From positions 3,326,001 through 3,390,000 of the forward strand of contig NC_011144.1 of NCBI RefSeq assembly GCF_000017265.1: DNA of 64,000 bases, in the 5' to 3' direction. Below are positions 8,035 to 15,704 of the stretch, one piece after another (the first letter of the stretch is position 1; each line of letters begins with the position of its first letter). The notes under the pieces are model-generated. The model was not told where the DNA came from. It searched no databases and was given only the letters and a program-made list of their open reading frames with translations. The stretch comes from Phenylobacterium zucineum HLK1 (lineage in GTDB: Bacteria > Pseudomonadota > Alphaproteobacteria > Caulobacterales > Caulobacteraceae). The position numbers and the translations under genes are program-made.

Positions 8035-10173
8035 ATGCTGTTCAGGATCGATCGACTGCTGGCGGGCGCCGGATGCGCCCTCGCCGCCTTGGGCTCCGCA
8101 GGGCCGGCCCTGGCCCAGGCCGGCCCGAGCGAGACCCGCATCCTCAGCTATCCCACCCCGGGCGTGGACCTGGGCGCCGGCTGGGACAGCCAGGGCGTGC
8201 AGCCCAAGACCTCCAAGTGCGTGAGCTTCGTCGCCTCGCAGCAGCCCGGCTCGCCGCAGGACGTGCGCCATGAGCGCACCCTGGTGTCCGACAAGTACGG
8301 CTATTCGAACGCCCTGAACGTCTCGGCGGACGTGCAGGTGAAGTCGATGACCGGCGCGGCGGTCGACGTGAAGGCGACCTACGCCAACAAGAAGACCTTC
8401 AACTCCACCTATCTGAACGTCGTCGACCTGGTCTACGTCGACAACGGCTGGACCTACACCGATGCGCCGAAGCCCGGCGCCGCCCTGAACTCCCCCCTGG
8501 GCGCCCCCCTGGGCGCCCCCTTGGGCGCGACCGCGCCGACGGCCCTGGGACGACCGCCGGTGGACGCCTCCGACGCGGTCTATTTCCAGGCCGCCGTCAC
8601 GGCCAAGTCCATGCGCCAGCGGGACGCCGCCATCGTGTCCGGCCTGGAGCGGATGATCGGCCAGGGGGCCGGCGGGCCCGCCGCCGCCTCGCCCGCGGCG
8701 CTGATGCCGCTGCGCGGACCGGCCGCGCCGCCGCCGGGCGCCGTGCTGCGGGACGCCCCCTCGATCACCGCCAGCGTGCTGCTGACGCCCGAGGCGCTGA
8801 AGCTGGCCCAGACCAACCCGGACCAGTTCCGCGCCCAGTGCGGCGACGGCTTCGTGGCGGCGATCAACTCCGGCGGCGAGATGGCCGTCACCTACACCTT
8901 CATGACCACCTCGCAGGAGGAGCAGCAGCAGATCGGCGCCTCGCTGAACGTCAGCTACGGCACGCCGTTCACCAATGTGGCCGCCAGCGCCTCGGTCGCC
9001 CAGGCGATCGGCTCGTGGGGCAAGACGATCAGCACCAGCATCGACTTCTACCGCAGCGGCGGCAGCGGCGAGGTGATCCCGACGACGCTCGAGCAGATCG
9101 ACGCGCAGGTGCAGAGCTTCGCCGCAGCCGTCCAGCGCGCGCCGCAGCCGTACAAGATCATGGTCATGGACTACCGCCGGCTGGCCAACTACCCGCAGGG
9201 CGGCATCGGCATGCCTTCGCTCAGCCCGTTCGAGAAGCTGGCGTGGGAGTACGGCAAAGCCAACACCCTCTACACGACGGTCAGCCAGATCATCAGCGAC
9301 CTGGGCGACCCGCAGGCCAAGGCCAGGTACCTGACGGCGCGGTGGGGTTCGCAGGCCGGGGCGCTCAACAACACCCAGCAGGCGGCCGGCCAGCGGATGA
9401 CGGCCCTGCAGAACGTGGCCAAGGCCTGCATGGCGGCCAGCCCCAGCCAGGCGGCAAGCGTCTGCCAGACCACCCAGTTCGACGACCTGTCGCCGCGCAC
9501 GGACTTCCCGCTGCCGATCGGGCCGGGCAACGTCAGCGACGTGGTCAACGGCCTCTGGAGCGACGCCGACGCCTACCGCACGGTGGTCTTCAACCGCTGG
9601 ATCAACCAGGTGAACCAGAACCGCTGCTGGTCGCACCCGGCCGACCCGACCTACTGCCGCTACAGCAGCGAGCTGGCGCCGCTCCGGCAGCGGATCAACG
9701 TCGCCGCGCCGGGCTACGCCGCGCTGGAGCTGGTGGACCAGCCGGGCCGCTGCCTGAACGTGGGCACGATCACCAGCTACGTCTCGGCCCAGCCGTGCCC
9801 GTCCAGGCCGACGGACGCCGGCTTCTTCGTGAAGTGGGACCCGGTCCAGCAGACGCTGGTCTCGGAGGAGCCGAACCGGTGCGTCTACGCCATGCGCACG
9901 GCGACCACGACGCCGGGCTTCGCGATCGTCGGCCTCGCCGTCTGCGGCGCGACCAACAACCAGGAGGACATCAGCCGGACCTGGACGTTCCGCGACTCGA
10001 CCGACGCGGGCGGCCGCTGGGACAACACCGGCGCCTACCTCGTCGTCGCCGACCGCAGCACGCCCTCGCAGCTGAACTCGTGCCTGGACAGCTACAGCCC
10101 CACCAGCACGTGGGTGGCGCCCTGCACCCAGCCCAAGCGGGTGCGGATCTGGATGGCCAAGCCGGGGACCTGA
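8035..10173 (+). CDS. exported MACPF/perforin-like protein with ricin-B-like C-terminus
   Basis: A 712-residue protein with a signal peptide ending near GPALAQAG (about residue 28). Residues 269-281, CGDGFVAAINSGG, match the MACPF pattern Y/W-G-T-H-F-x6-G-G in spacing, with substitutions at the first, third and fourth positions. Flanking segments (EEQQQIGASLNVSYG, then FAAAVQRAPQPYKIMVMDY at about 362-380) also fit a MACPF core, and the threonine/serine-rich region at 85-135 could be the first membrane-inserting cluster. Residues 560-712 contain three Cys pairs (573/588, 616/637, 683/697), each after a CLN/CVY/CLD-type motif, like a three-lobed ricin B trefoil. The ribosome site AAGGGGA is good. 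A secreted pore-forming or adhesin-like function is inferred; MACPF assignment by eye is moderate. Confidence 0.7.
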   Translation: MLFRIDRLLAGAGCALAALGSAGPALAQAGPSETRILSYPTPGVDLGAGWDSQGVQPKTSKCVSFVASQQPGSPQDVRHERTLVSDKYGYSNALNVSADVQVKSMTGAAVDVKATYANKKTFNSTYLNVVDLVYVDNGWTYTDAPKPGAALNSPLGAPLGAPLGATAPTALGRPPVDASDAVYFQAAVTAKSMRQRDAAIVSGLERMIGQGAGGPAAASPAALMPLRGPAAPPPGAVLRDAPSITASVLLTPEALKLAQTNPDQFRAQCGDGFVAAINSGGEMAVTYTFMTTSQEEQQQIGASLNVSYGTPFTNVAASASVAQAIGSWGKTISTSIDFYRSGGSGEVIPTTLEQIDAQVQSFAAAVQRAPQPYKIMVMDYRRLANYPQGGIGMPSLSPFEKLAWEYGKANTLYTTVSQIISDLGDPQAKARYLTARWGSQAGALNNTQQAAGQRMTALQNVAKACMAASPSQAASVCQTTQFDDLSPRTDFPLPIGPGNVSDVVNGLWSDADAYRTVVFNRWINQVNQNRCWSHPADPTYCRYSSELAPLRQRINVAAPGYAALELVDQPGRCLNVGTITSYVSAQPCPSRPTDAGFFVKWDPVQQTLVSEEPNRCVYAMRTATTTPGFAIVGLAVCGATNNQEDISRTWTFRDSTDAGGRWDNTGAYLVVADRSTPSQLNSCLDSYSPTSTWVAPCTQPKRVRIWMAKPGT
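8497..8532 (+). repeat. three 12-bp tandem repeats inside the MACPF-like gene
   Basis: Three consecutive 12-base units of the type ctgggcgccccc encode PLGA repeats (PLGAPLGAPLGA, about residues 154-165) in a linker of the MACPF-like protein. The unit length is a multiple of three, so copy-number change would keep the frame. Confidence 0.8.
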
Positions 10174-10197
10174 GGGTCGCCCGAACGGCCGAAGGGG

Positions 10198-10223
10198 GAT
10201 CGGGGGCCCGCGGGCCCCCGATC
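10198..10223 (+). terminator. intrinsic terminator after the secretin/MACPF-like operon
   Basis: A perfect 26-bp palindrome (gatcgggggcccg and its complement) begins 24 bp after the stop codon and is followed by ttctt. It closes the two-gene unit and separates it from the next rightward gene at 10241. Confidence 0.8.
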
Positions 10224-10240
10224 TTCTTGGGAGGGATCGC

Positions 10241-10750
10241 ATGGAAGCCTTGATCCGATACGCGTTGTCGAACTTCACCCTGACGCTGCTGGCGGCGGGA
10301 TTGCTGGCCGCGGCGATCGCCCTGGCGGCGGGGCCGAGGCCGGTCACCCGCGGGCGGGTCCTTGAGGCGGTGTTCGCCTGGGGACTGCTGGTCTCGGTGG
10401 GGATCGGCTTCTTCTACAACTTCGTCATGCACGTCTTCTTCAGCGAGACGGCGGCCGCGTTCATCGGCTGGGAGACGAGCCCGTTCCAGAAGGAGGTCGG
10501 GTTCGCCAGCCTCGGCTTCTCGGTGCTGGGCTTCCTGGCCTTCCGCGGCGGCTTCGAGATGCGGCTGGCGGCCGTGAGCGGGATCGCGTGCTTCCTCTGG
10601 GGCGCGGCCGCCGGCCACGTCGTGCAGATGGTGGAGGCCCGCAACTTCGCGCCGGGCAACGCCGGCCCGATCTTCTACACCGACCTCTTCCTGCCGCTGG
10701 CCGGGTTCGCCCTGCTGGCGGCCCAGCGCCGGCTGCGGCCCAGGGACTGA
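10241..10750 (+). CDS. four-helix membrane protein, DUF6790-like
   Basis: A 169-residue integral membrane protein with about four hydrophobic segments (near residues 12-32, 42-62, 84-102 and 107-124) and a possible fifth near the C-terminus. Conserved-looking polar motifs include GFFYNFVMHVFF and GHVVQMVEARNFAPGNAGPIFYTD. These resemble DUF6790 proteins of unknown function. A GGGAGGGATCGC box precedes the ATG. It follows the terminator of the MACPF-like operon and converges on the DMT transporter gene 8 bp downstream. Confidence 0.6.
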   Translation: MEALIRYALSNFTLTLLAAGLLAAAIALAAGPRPVTRGRVLEAVFAWGLLVSVGIGFFYNFVMHVFFSETAAAFIGWETSPFQKEVGFASLGFSVLGFLAFRGGFEMRLAAVSGIACFLWGAAAGHVVQMVEARNFAPGNAGPIFYTDLFLPLAGFALLAAQRRLRPRD

Positions 10751-10757
10751 AGGCCCG

Positions 10758-11666
10758 TCAGGCCGGGGCGCGGAACTTCCGCAGCTCGCGGTGGAGGATG
10801 TAGACGCCGCTGGCGGCGACCAGAAGGGCGCCGACCAGCGTCGCCACGTGCGGCAGCTCGCCCCAGATGAGGAAGCCCAGCCCCGCGGCCCAGACGAGCT
10901 GGGTGTAGTCGAAGGGCGCCACCACGCCGATGGGGGCCGCCCGCAGCGCCTCGGTCAGCAGCATCTGGGCGACGCCGCCGACGATCCCCGACAGCACCAG
11001 CATGCCCAGGGTGAGCGGATCGGGCGTCATCCAGCCGAACAGGGCCGCGCCCGCCAGGCCCAGGGCCGAGCCGGCCAGGGTGAAGTAGAAGACGATGGTG
11101 GGGCCGCGCTCGGTGTCGGAGATCTGGCGGATCGCCACCATGGCGCCGGCGGCGCCCAGGGCGCCGAGCAGGCCGAAGACGACGCCCGGCACGTTCATGT
11201 GTCCGGGCACGGGGCGGGCCATGATCATCACGCCCACGAAGCCGACGATCACCGCGCCCCAGCGGTGGCGGCCCACCGGCTCGGCCAGCAGCAGGGCCGA
11301 GAGCGCGGTCATGAACAGCGGAGAGGCGAACTGCAGCGCCGTGGCCTCGGTGAGCGGCAGGTGCTGCACGGCCGAGAAGCCGCAGACCATCCCGCTCAGC
11401 CCGACCGCCGAGCGCACGAGGTGACCCATCGGCCGCTTCGTCCGCAGCACCTCGAAGCCGGTCGTGCGCCAGATGTAGAGGCCGAGCGGCAGGAAGGCGA
11501 AGGCGTTGCGGAAGAAGATGATCTCGAAGATCGGCACGCCGCGCTCGCCGCACCACTTCACCAGCGCCCACAGCAGGGCCAGGCACACCATCGCTCCGAT
11601 GCGGAGCGCGATGCCGAGCAGCGGCCGGTGCGTCGGCGCGTGCGGATGGGGAGGAGCGGCGGCCAC
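10758..11666 (-). CDS. EamA/DMT family transporter
   Basis: A 302-residue inner-membrane protein with about ten hydrophobic segments in two EamA-type halves. It begins with RPLLGIALRIGAMVCLALLWALVKW, and FFRNAFAFLPLGLYIW is characteristic of the first half. Members export small metabolites or amino acids, and the substrate cannot be read from sequence. The first residues after the start are rich in alanine, proline and histidine. It is separated by 80 bp from the GNAT gene upstream on the same strand. Confidence 0.88.
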   Translation of the reverse strand: MAAAPPHPHAPTHRPLLGIALRIGAMVCLALLWALVKWCGERGVPIFEIIFFRNAFAFLPLGLYIWRTTGFEVLRTKRPMGHLVRSAVGLSGMVCGFSAVQHLPLTEATALQFASPLFMTALSALLLAEPVGRHRWGAVIVGFVGVMIMARPVPGHMNVPGVVFGLLGALGAAGAMVAIRQISDTERGPTIVFYFTLAGSALGLAGAALFGWMTPDPLTLGMLVLSGIVGGVAQMLLTEALRAAPIGVVAPFDYTQLVWAAGLGFLIWGELPHVATLVGALLVAASGVYILHRELRKFRAPA

Positions 11667-11746
11667 GGCGAGGGGGTTTGGGCGGATGCGGCGGCCCGGT
11701 CAACGGCCAGTTCGCCGCGGCGCGGTCCGCCCGGCTAGACGACCGG

Positions 11747-12268
11747 CTAGAGGACCGGCCGGCGCATGAACACCCGCCGGCTCTCGTCGAGGCCGCGGGC
11801 CTCGTGGGCCGCGCGGATCGCAGCCAGGCCGGGCGTGAGGACATCCAGGACCTCGAACCCCAGCCGTGCGTACCACGGCGCGTTCCACGGCACGTCGCGG
11901 AAGGTGGACAGCGTCAGGGCCGAGGCGCCGCGCGCGCGGGCCGCGTCCGCCACCGCGTCGATCAGGGCCGCGCCGATACGCCGTCCGGCGTGGCTGGGCA
12001 GGACGTCCACCTGCTCGATGTAGAGCCCGTCCTCAACCGGCCGGAAGATGATCGAGGCGACCGGTGCGTCGTCGGCCTCGCACGCGACGATCAGCGCGCC
12101 CTGAGCCGCCCGCTCGGCCAGGAGCTGGGGCGCGGTGGGCTCGTCGTCGGCGATCCAGGCGTCGGGCGTGCCGCGGAACCGGTCGGCCGACACGCGCTCG
12201 ATCTCGCGCACGGCGTCGATGTCGGAAGCCCGGCCGGGCCGCAGGCGTATGGCGGAGTCCGATGACAT
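11747..12268 (-). CDS. GNAT family N-acetyltransferase
   Basis: A 173-residue GNAT protein. The acetyl-CoA binding motif A appears as VDVLPSHAGRRIGAALIDAV (about residues 98-117, the R-x-x-G-x-G/A signature), and the C-terminal PWYARLGFEVLD matches motif B. The start at 12268 was chosen because the GNAT fold begins there; a longer frame runs back into the halogenase gene. It lies 50 bp downstream of the halogenase on the same strand and may be the last gene of that operon. The acceptor substrate is unknown. Confidence 0.88.
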   Translation of the reverse strand: MSSDSAIRLRPGRASDIDAVREIERVSADRFRGTPDAWIADDEPTAPQLLAERAAQGALIVACEADDAPVASIIFRPVEDGLYIEQVDVLPSHAGRRIGAALIDAVADAARARGASALTLSTFRDVPWNAPWYARLGFEVLDVLTPGLAAIRAAHEARGLDESRRVFMRRPVL

Positions 12269-12318
12269 GGCTTGACCATGCGCGGTCTCCGCCGGCCGGC
12301 GCAATGCCGGCCGAGCGG

Positions 12319-13818
12319 TCAGGCCGCCGCCTCGGCGGGCGAGACCGGGCAGTAGCGGTCCAGGAATTCCTGGTGGCTGGGCAGCTTTCCGACCGCACGG
12401 TCGACGTTGCCCTTCAGGTCGCCGAGGGCGCCGCGCAGCCGCTCGGGCGGCATCAGGGCGCCCATGCGGTGATGGGTCTTCGGCCGGATCCGCTGGCCGA
12501 GCATCACCTGCAGCCAGGAGTCGATCAGGAACAGCTCGCCCGGCACGTGGTAGAGCTGGGCCGTCTCGCGGAAGAGCTCGATCCGCTCGGCGAGGGAGTC
12601 CGGGATCTGCATGGTGCGGCAGCGGTCCCAGTAGGGGCTGTCGGTCCGCTCGGTCGCCTTGTAGTGCAGGATGATGAAGTCGCGGACGCGCTGGATCTCC
12701 TGGTCGGCCAGGAAGTTGAAGCGCGTCTGCAGCGCCGCGTTGACCCCGGCGAAGGGGAAGAGCTGCAAGAGGCGCGTGATGGCGATCATGGTGATGTGCA
12801 GCGAGGTGGCCTCGAGCGGTTCGATGAAGCCGCCGGCCAGGCCGATGGCGACGCAGTTCTTGTCCCACGCCTTCCGGCGCCGGCCGGGGCGGAAGCGCAG
12901 GAACCAGGGCTCGGTCAGCTTCTCGCCCTTGAGCTGGCCGAGGAACGAGTCCCGCGCCTCGTCGTCCGACATGAACTCCGAACAGTAGACCCAGCCGTTG
13001 CCCTCGCGGTGCTGCAGCGGGATGCCCCACTGCCAGCCGGCGCGGTGGGCGATGGCGCGGGTGAGCGGCAGCGGCGGCTCGCTCGTGGCAGTCTGGACCG
13101 CGACGGCCCGGTCGTTGGGCAGCCACTGGCCCCAGTCCTCGAAGCCGGCCTTCAGCGTCTGCTCGATCAGCAGGCCGCGGAAGCCGGTGGCGTCCACGAA
13201 CAGGTCGCCCTCGACCCGCTCTCCGGACTCCAGGACGAGGGCGGTGATGAAGCCTGTCTCGGGGTGCTGCTCGACGCGCTGGATCTTGCCTTCGACCCGG
13301 CGCACGCCGTTGTTCTCGCAGCGCCGGCGCAGGAAGCGGCCGAAGCGGGTGGCGTCGATGTGGTAGGCGTAGTTCATCGGGAAGTCGTCGGCGGCGTAGA
13401 ACTTCCCCTCCTCCGACGCCCGCAGCTCCAGGCAGTAGTCGCCGAGGTCGCCGCCGAAGCCCTGGGCCCTGGCCTCCATCCACATGTGGTGGAAGTGGGC
13501 CATCAGCGTGGACTTCCCCACCTGACCGAACGAGTGGATGTAGCGGTCGCCCACCTCGCCCCAGTTCTCGAACAGGATGCCCAGCTTGAAGGTGGCGCCC
13601 GTCTCGCGCATGAACTCGCGCTCGTCGAGGCCGAGCAGGGCGACGAACGTCCGCGCCGTGGGGATGGTGGACTCGCCCACGCCGACCGTGCCGATGGCGT
13701 CGGATTCCACGAGGGTGATGTCGAGCAGGCCCCCGAGCTGGCGCGACAGCGCGGCGGCCGCCATCCAGCCCGCCGACCCGCCGCCGGCGACCACGACCTT
13801 CTTCACGACCTGTTCCAT
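12319..13818 (-). CDS. flavin-dependent tryptophan halogenase family protein
   Basis: A 499-residue FAD enzyme of the Trp_halogenase family. It has the FAD-binding GGGSAGWM (residues 12-19), GVGESTIPT (46-54), the halogenase motif WQWGIP (262-267), and EPLEAT (333-338). By alignment to PrnA from memory, the catalytic lysine (PrnA K79) corresponds to K78 and the catalytic glutamate (PrnA E346) to E336, so both seem present. It starts at ATG 13818 behind AAGGGGGGA. It belongs to the run TonB receptor, SapC, cupin-like, halogenase. In such clusters the true substrate is unknown; free tryptophan halogenation is not implied. Confidence 0.88.
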   Translation of the reverse strand: MEQVVKKVVVAGGGSAGWMAAAALSRQLGGLLDITLVESDAIGTVGVGESTIPTARTFVALLGLDEREFMRETGATFKLGILFENWGEVGDRYIHSFGQVGKSTLMAHFHHMWMEARAQGFGGDLGDYCLELRASEEGKFYAADDFPMNYAYHIDATRFGRFLRRRCENNGVRRVEGKIQRVEQHPETGFITALVLESGERVEGDLFVDATGFRGLLIEQTLKAGFEDWGQWLPNDRAVAVQTATSEPPLPLTRAIAHRAGWQWGIPLQHREGNGWVYCSEFMSDDEARDSFLGQLKGEKLTEPWFLRFRPGRRRKAWDKNCVAIGLAGGFIEPLEATSLHITMIAITRLLQLFPFAGVNAALQTRFNFLADQEIQRVRDFIILHYKATERTDSPYWDRCRTMQIPDSLAERIELFRETAQLYHVPGELFLIDSWLQVMLGQRIRPKTHHRMGALMPPERLRGALGDLKGNVDRAVGKLPSHQEFLDRYCPVSPAEAAA

Positions 13819-13830
13819 GGGTCCCCCCTT

Positions 13831-13866
13831 CAAGGGCTTTGGCAAGGGCTTGGGCAAGGGTTCTGG
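13831..13866. repeat. three 12-bp tandem repeats in the cupin-halogenase gap
   Basis: Three units of caagggctttgg type (13831-13842, 13843-13854, 13855-13866) fill most of the 50 bp between the cupin-like stop and the halogenase start. They lie just upstream of the halogenase ribosome binding site. Confidence 0.75.
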
Positions 13867-13868
13867 CT

Positions 13869-14900
13869 TCAACGGTTCATGCGGTGGAGCAGCTGGGCGC
13901 GCAGGCGCCGGGCCTTCATCTCGTCCAGCGGGCCGAGCGGGCCGCGGGCGGGCTCGGGCAGATGGCCGGCGGCGGCCTCGGCCGGGCCGAAGACATAGAA
14001 GTCGAACAGCGCCTTCCAGGCCTGCTTCTCGTGCTCGGGGCGGTCGCGCAGGCTGAGCAGCGCGTGCAGCAGCGTCGTCTGCGGCGTGTCCATGAACCCC
14101 GGCGAGGGGTTCCACCAGTAGTTCACCAGGATGTTGAACGGCTCCAGCGCCTCGACCTGGTGCCACCACAGGGCCGGGTAGACGAGGACGTCGCCGGGCT
14201 CGAGGTCGGCCACCTGGGCCGCGGCCAAGGCCTCGCGGGCCTTCGGAAAGCGGTCGAGGTCCGGGTCGCGCAGATCGACGAGGCTGACGACCTGGCCGCC
14301 GGGGGTGGGCTCCAGCGGCCCGGGATAGAGGTTCGCGGCCTGGTCCGGCGGGAACAGGGTGAAGCGGCGGCGGCCGGCCACGCAGACGGCGATGTTGTTC
14401 GACATGTCGTAGTGGGCCGCCGCGACCGTGCGGTTGCCGATCCAGATGCTGACGATGGGTTCAGCCCCGAGGACGGCGGCGTCCAGGCCCAGGTCGTTCT
14501 CCTGGCGCAGGCCGGGCAGGTAGGTGTCGATGTCCGTGGAGCCGATGTAGAGCGAGGGGCCGTCCGGCTCGTCCAGCCCGGCCGCCATGCGGTCCAGGAA
14601 GGCGCCGAGCCCCACCTGCTCGGCCCGGAAATTGAGCTGCGTCAGCGCCTCGTCGGCGTAGAAGAACCGGCCGCCGATCTCGGGCCGGCCCGTGTAGCCG
14701 GTGACCGGCCGCCCCGCGTCCCAGCGCTTGAGGCAGGCGATGGCGTCCCCGGCCGAGGAGAGCCCGGCCCGCACCAGCGGCCAGTCCCGCGCGAGACCGC
14801 GGTAGACCGTCGGCCGCTGACCGGCCAGCAGCGCATCCAGCGGGATGTCCCCCGCCCCGGCGGCGGCCCCCTCCGGCACGGCCTGAAGGGCGGCGCTCAC
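13869..14900 (-). CDS. cupin-like (JmjC-type) domain protein
   Basis: A 343-residue protein of the Cupin_8/JmjC-like family. A candidate Fe(II) site is formed by H-x-D in AAHYDMSNNIAV (about residues 163-165) and the histidine in YPALWWHQVEAL (about residue 256). These fit 2-oxoglutarate-dependent hydroxylases of the FIH/TYW5 type. Its start overlaps the stop of the SapC gene by 4 bp (ATGA), so the two are coupled. With the neighbouring halogenase it suggests an oxidative modification of a protein or small molecule linked to the TonB receptor; that role is inferred from context only. Confidence 0.85.
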   Translation of the reverse strand: MSAALQAVPEGAAAGAGDIPLDALLAGQRPTVYRGLARDWPLVRAGLSSAGDAIACLKRWDAGRPVTGYTGRPEIGGRFFYADEALTQLNFRAEQVGLGAFLDRMAAGLDEPDGPSLYIGSTDIDTYLPGLRQENDLGLDAAVLGAEPIVSIWIGNRTVAAAHYDMSNNIAVCVAGRRRFTLFPPDQAANLYPGPLEPTPGGQVVSLVDLRDPDLDRFPKAREALAAAQVADLEPGDVLVYPALWWHQVEALEPFNILVNYWWNPSPGFMDTPQTTLLHALLSLRDRPEHEKQAWKALFDFYVFGPAEAAAGHLPEPARGPLGPLDEMKARRLRAQLLHRMNR

Positions 14901-15625
14901 CGCCCCGCCTCCTTGCAGACCTTGGCGTCGATCAGGCGCTGCAGGTTGGCCATCGAGGATCGCACGGCGTAGGCCGCGCGCAGGGCGCCCGAGCGGTGCA
15001 GCCGCTCCAGGTCCTCGCCGCCCAGGGCCGCGAGGCCGGCCTCCCCCACGGTGAACAGGCCGGGGATCACATAGGTCCGCCCGCCTTCGACCTGCGCCTC
15101 GACCTCGACCGGCTCGATGAGGCCCAGGCCGTCCAGCGCTGCGAAGAACGGGCCGCCCACTTCCAGCCCGTCGTAGATGGCGCCCAGCACCCGCGAGACG
15201 TGCTGCAGGTACGGCGCGTGGCCTCCGGCGGGCAGGAACAGCGGCTCGCCCTCCTCGCGGCTGATCCGCGGATGGTCCAGATCGACGTGGATCATCGGCT
15301 GGGGCTCGCCGCCCTCGCCCGCCCGCGGCGGCTGCAGCACGATCGAGAAGGGCCCCCGCTGCTGGACGGCGGGCACGTAGCGGGCGTTCCAGCCGCCGCC
15401 GTCCAGGAACAGGTTCTCGTCGCGGTCTAGGCCCAGGAGGACGATGGCCTGGAAGGCGCCGTTGGCGTCCTTGCGGAAGAAGATGGGGTACTCGCGCTGC
15501 AGCGCCTCGAACTCGGTCGGGAACACCAGCGCCTGGTTGATCGCGTCGCCGAACTCCGGCCCATGCCGGGCGATCACCCGCAGGTCCGCATGATCGACGT
15601 TGTTGAGCAGCACCCTGTTCGTCAC
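14897..15625 (-). CDS. SapC family protein
   Basis: A 242-residue protein of the SapC family. It begins VTNRVLLNNVDHADLRV, with FPTEFEALQREYPIFFRKD following, both typical of this family. The GTG start at 15625 has GGAGG at good spacing. SapC was named from a Campylobacter S-layer locus, but in Caulobacterales and Xanthomonadales it recurs next to TonB-dependent receptors with no known biochemistry. No signal peptide is seen, so it is probably cytoplasmic. It lies 79 bp after the TonB receptor and overlaps the cupin-like gene by 4 bp. Confidence 0.88.
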   Translation of the reverse strand: MTNRVLLNNVDHADLRVIARHGPEFGDAINQALVFPTEFEALQREYPIFFRKDANGAFQAIVLLGLDRDENLFLDGGGWNARYVPAVQQRGPFSIVLQPPRAGEGGEPQPMIHVDLDHPRISREEGEPLFLPAGGHAPYLQHVSRVLGAIYDGLEVGGPFFAALDGLGLIEPVEVEAQVEGGRTYVIPGLFTVGEAGLAALGGEDLERLHRSGALRAAYAVRSSMANLQRLIDAKVCKEAGR

Positions 15626-15704
15626 GTTCGCCTCCACGCCCGGACGAAAGAGGCCGCTGCGCCGAGCGGCCTCTCCCGTTCCGGTCCGGTCCCAGAGGGG
15701 GAGG

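Noticed and set aside
12319..13818. Suspected loss of the catalytic lysine in the halogenase
   Set aside because: The first lysine of the FKLGI segment (K78) aligns with PrnA K79 when counted out from memory, so the active site seems intact.
13819..14169. N-terminal extension of the halogenase with KPLPKPLPKPL repeats
   Set aside because: It would run into the cupin-like gene in another frame; the ATG at 13818 has a strong ribosome site and starts directly at the FAD motif.
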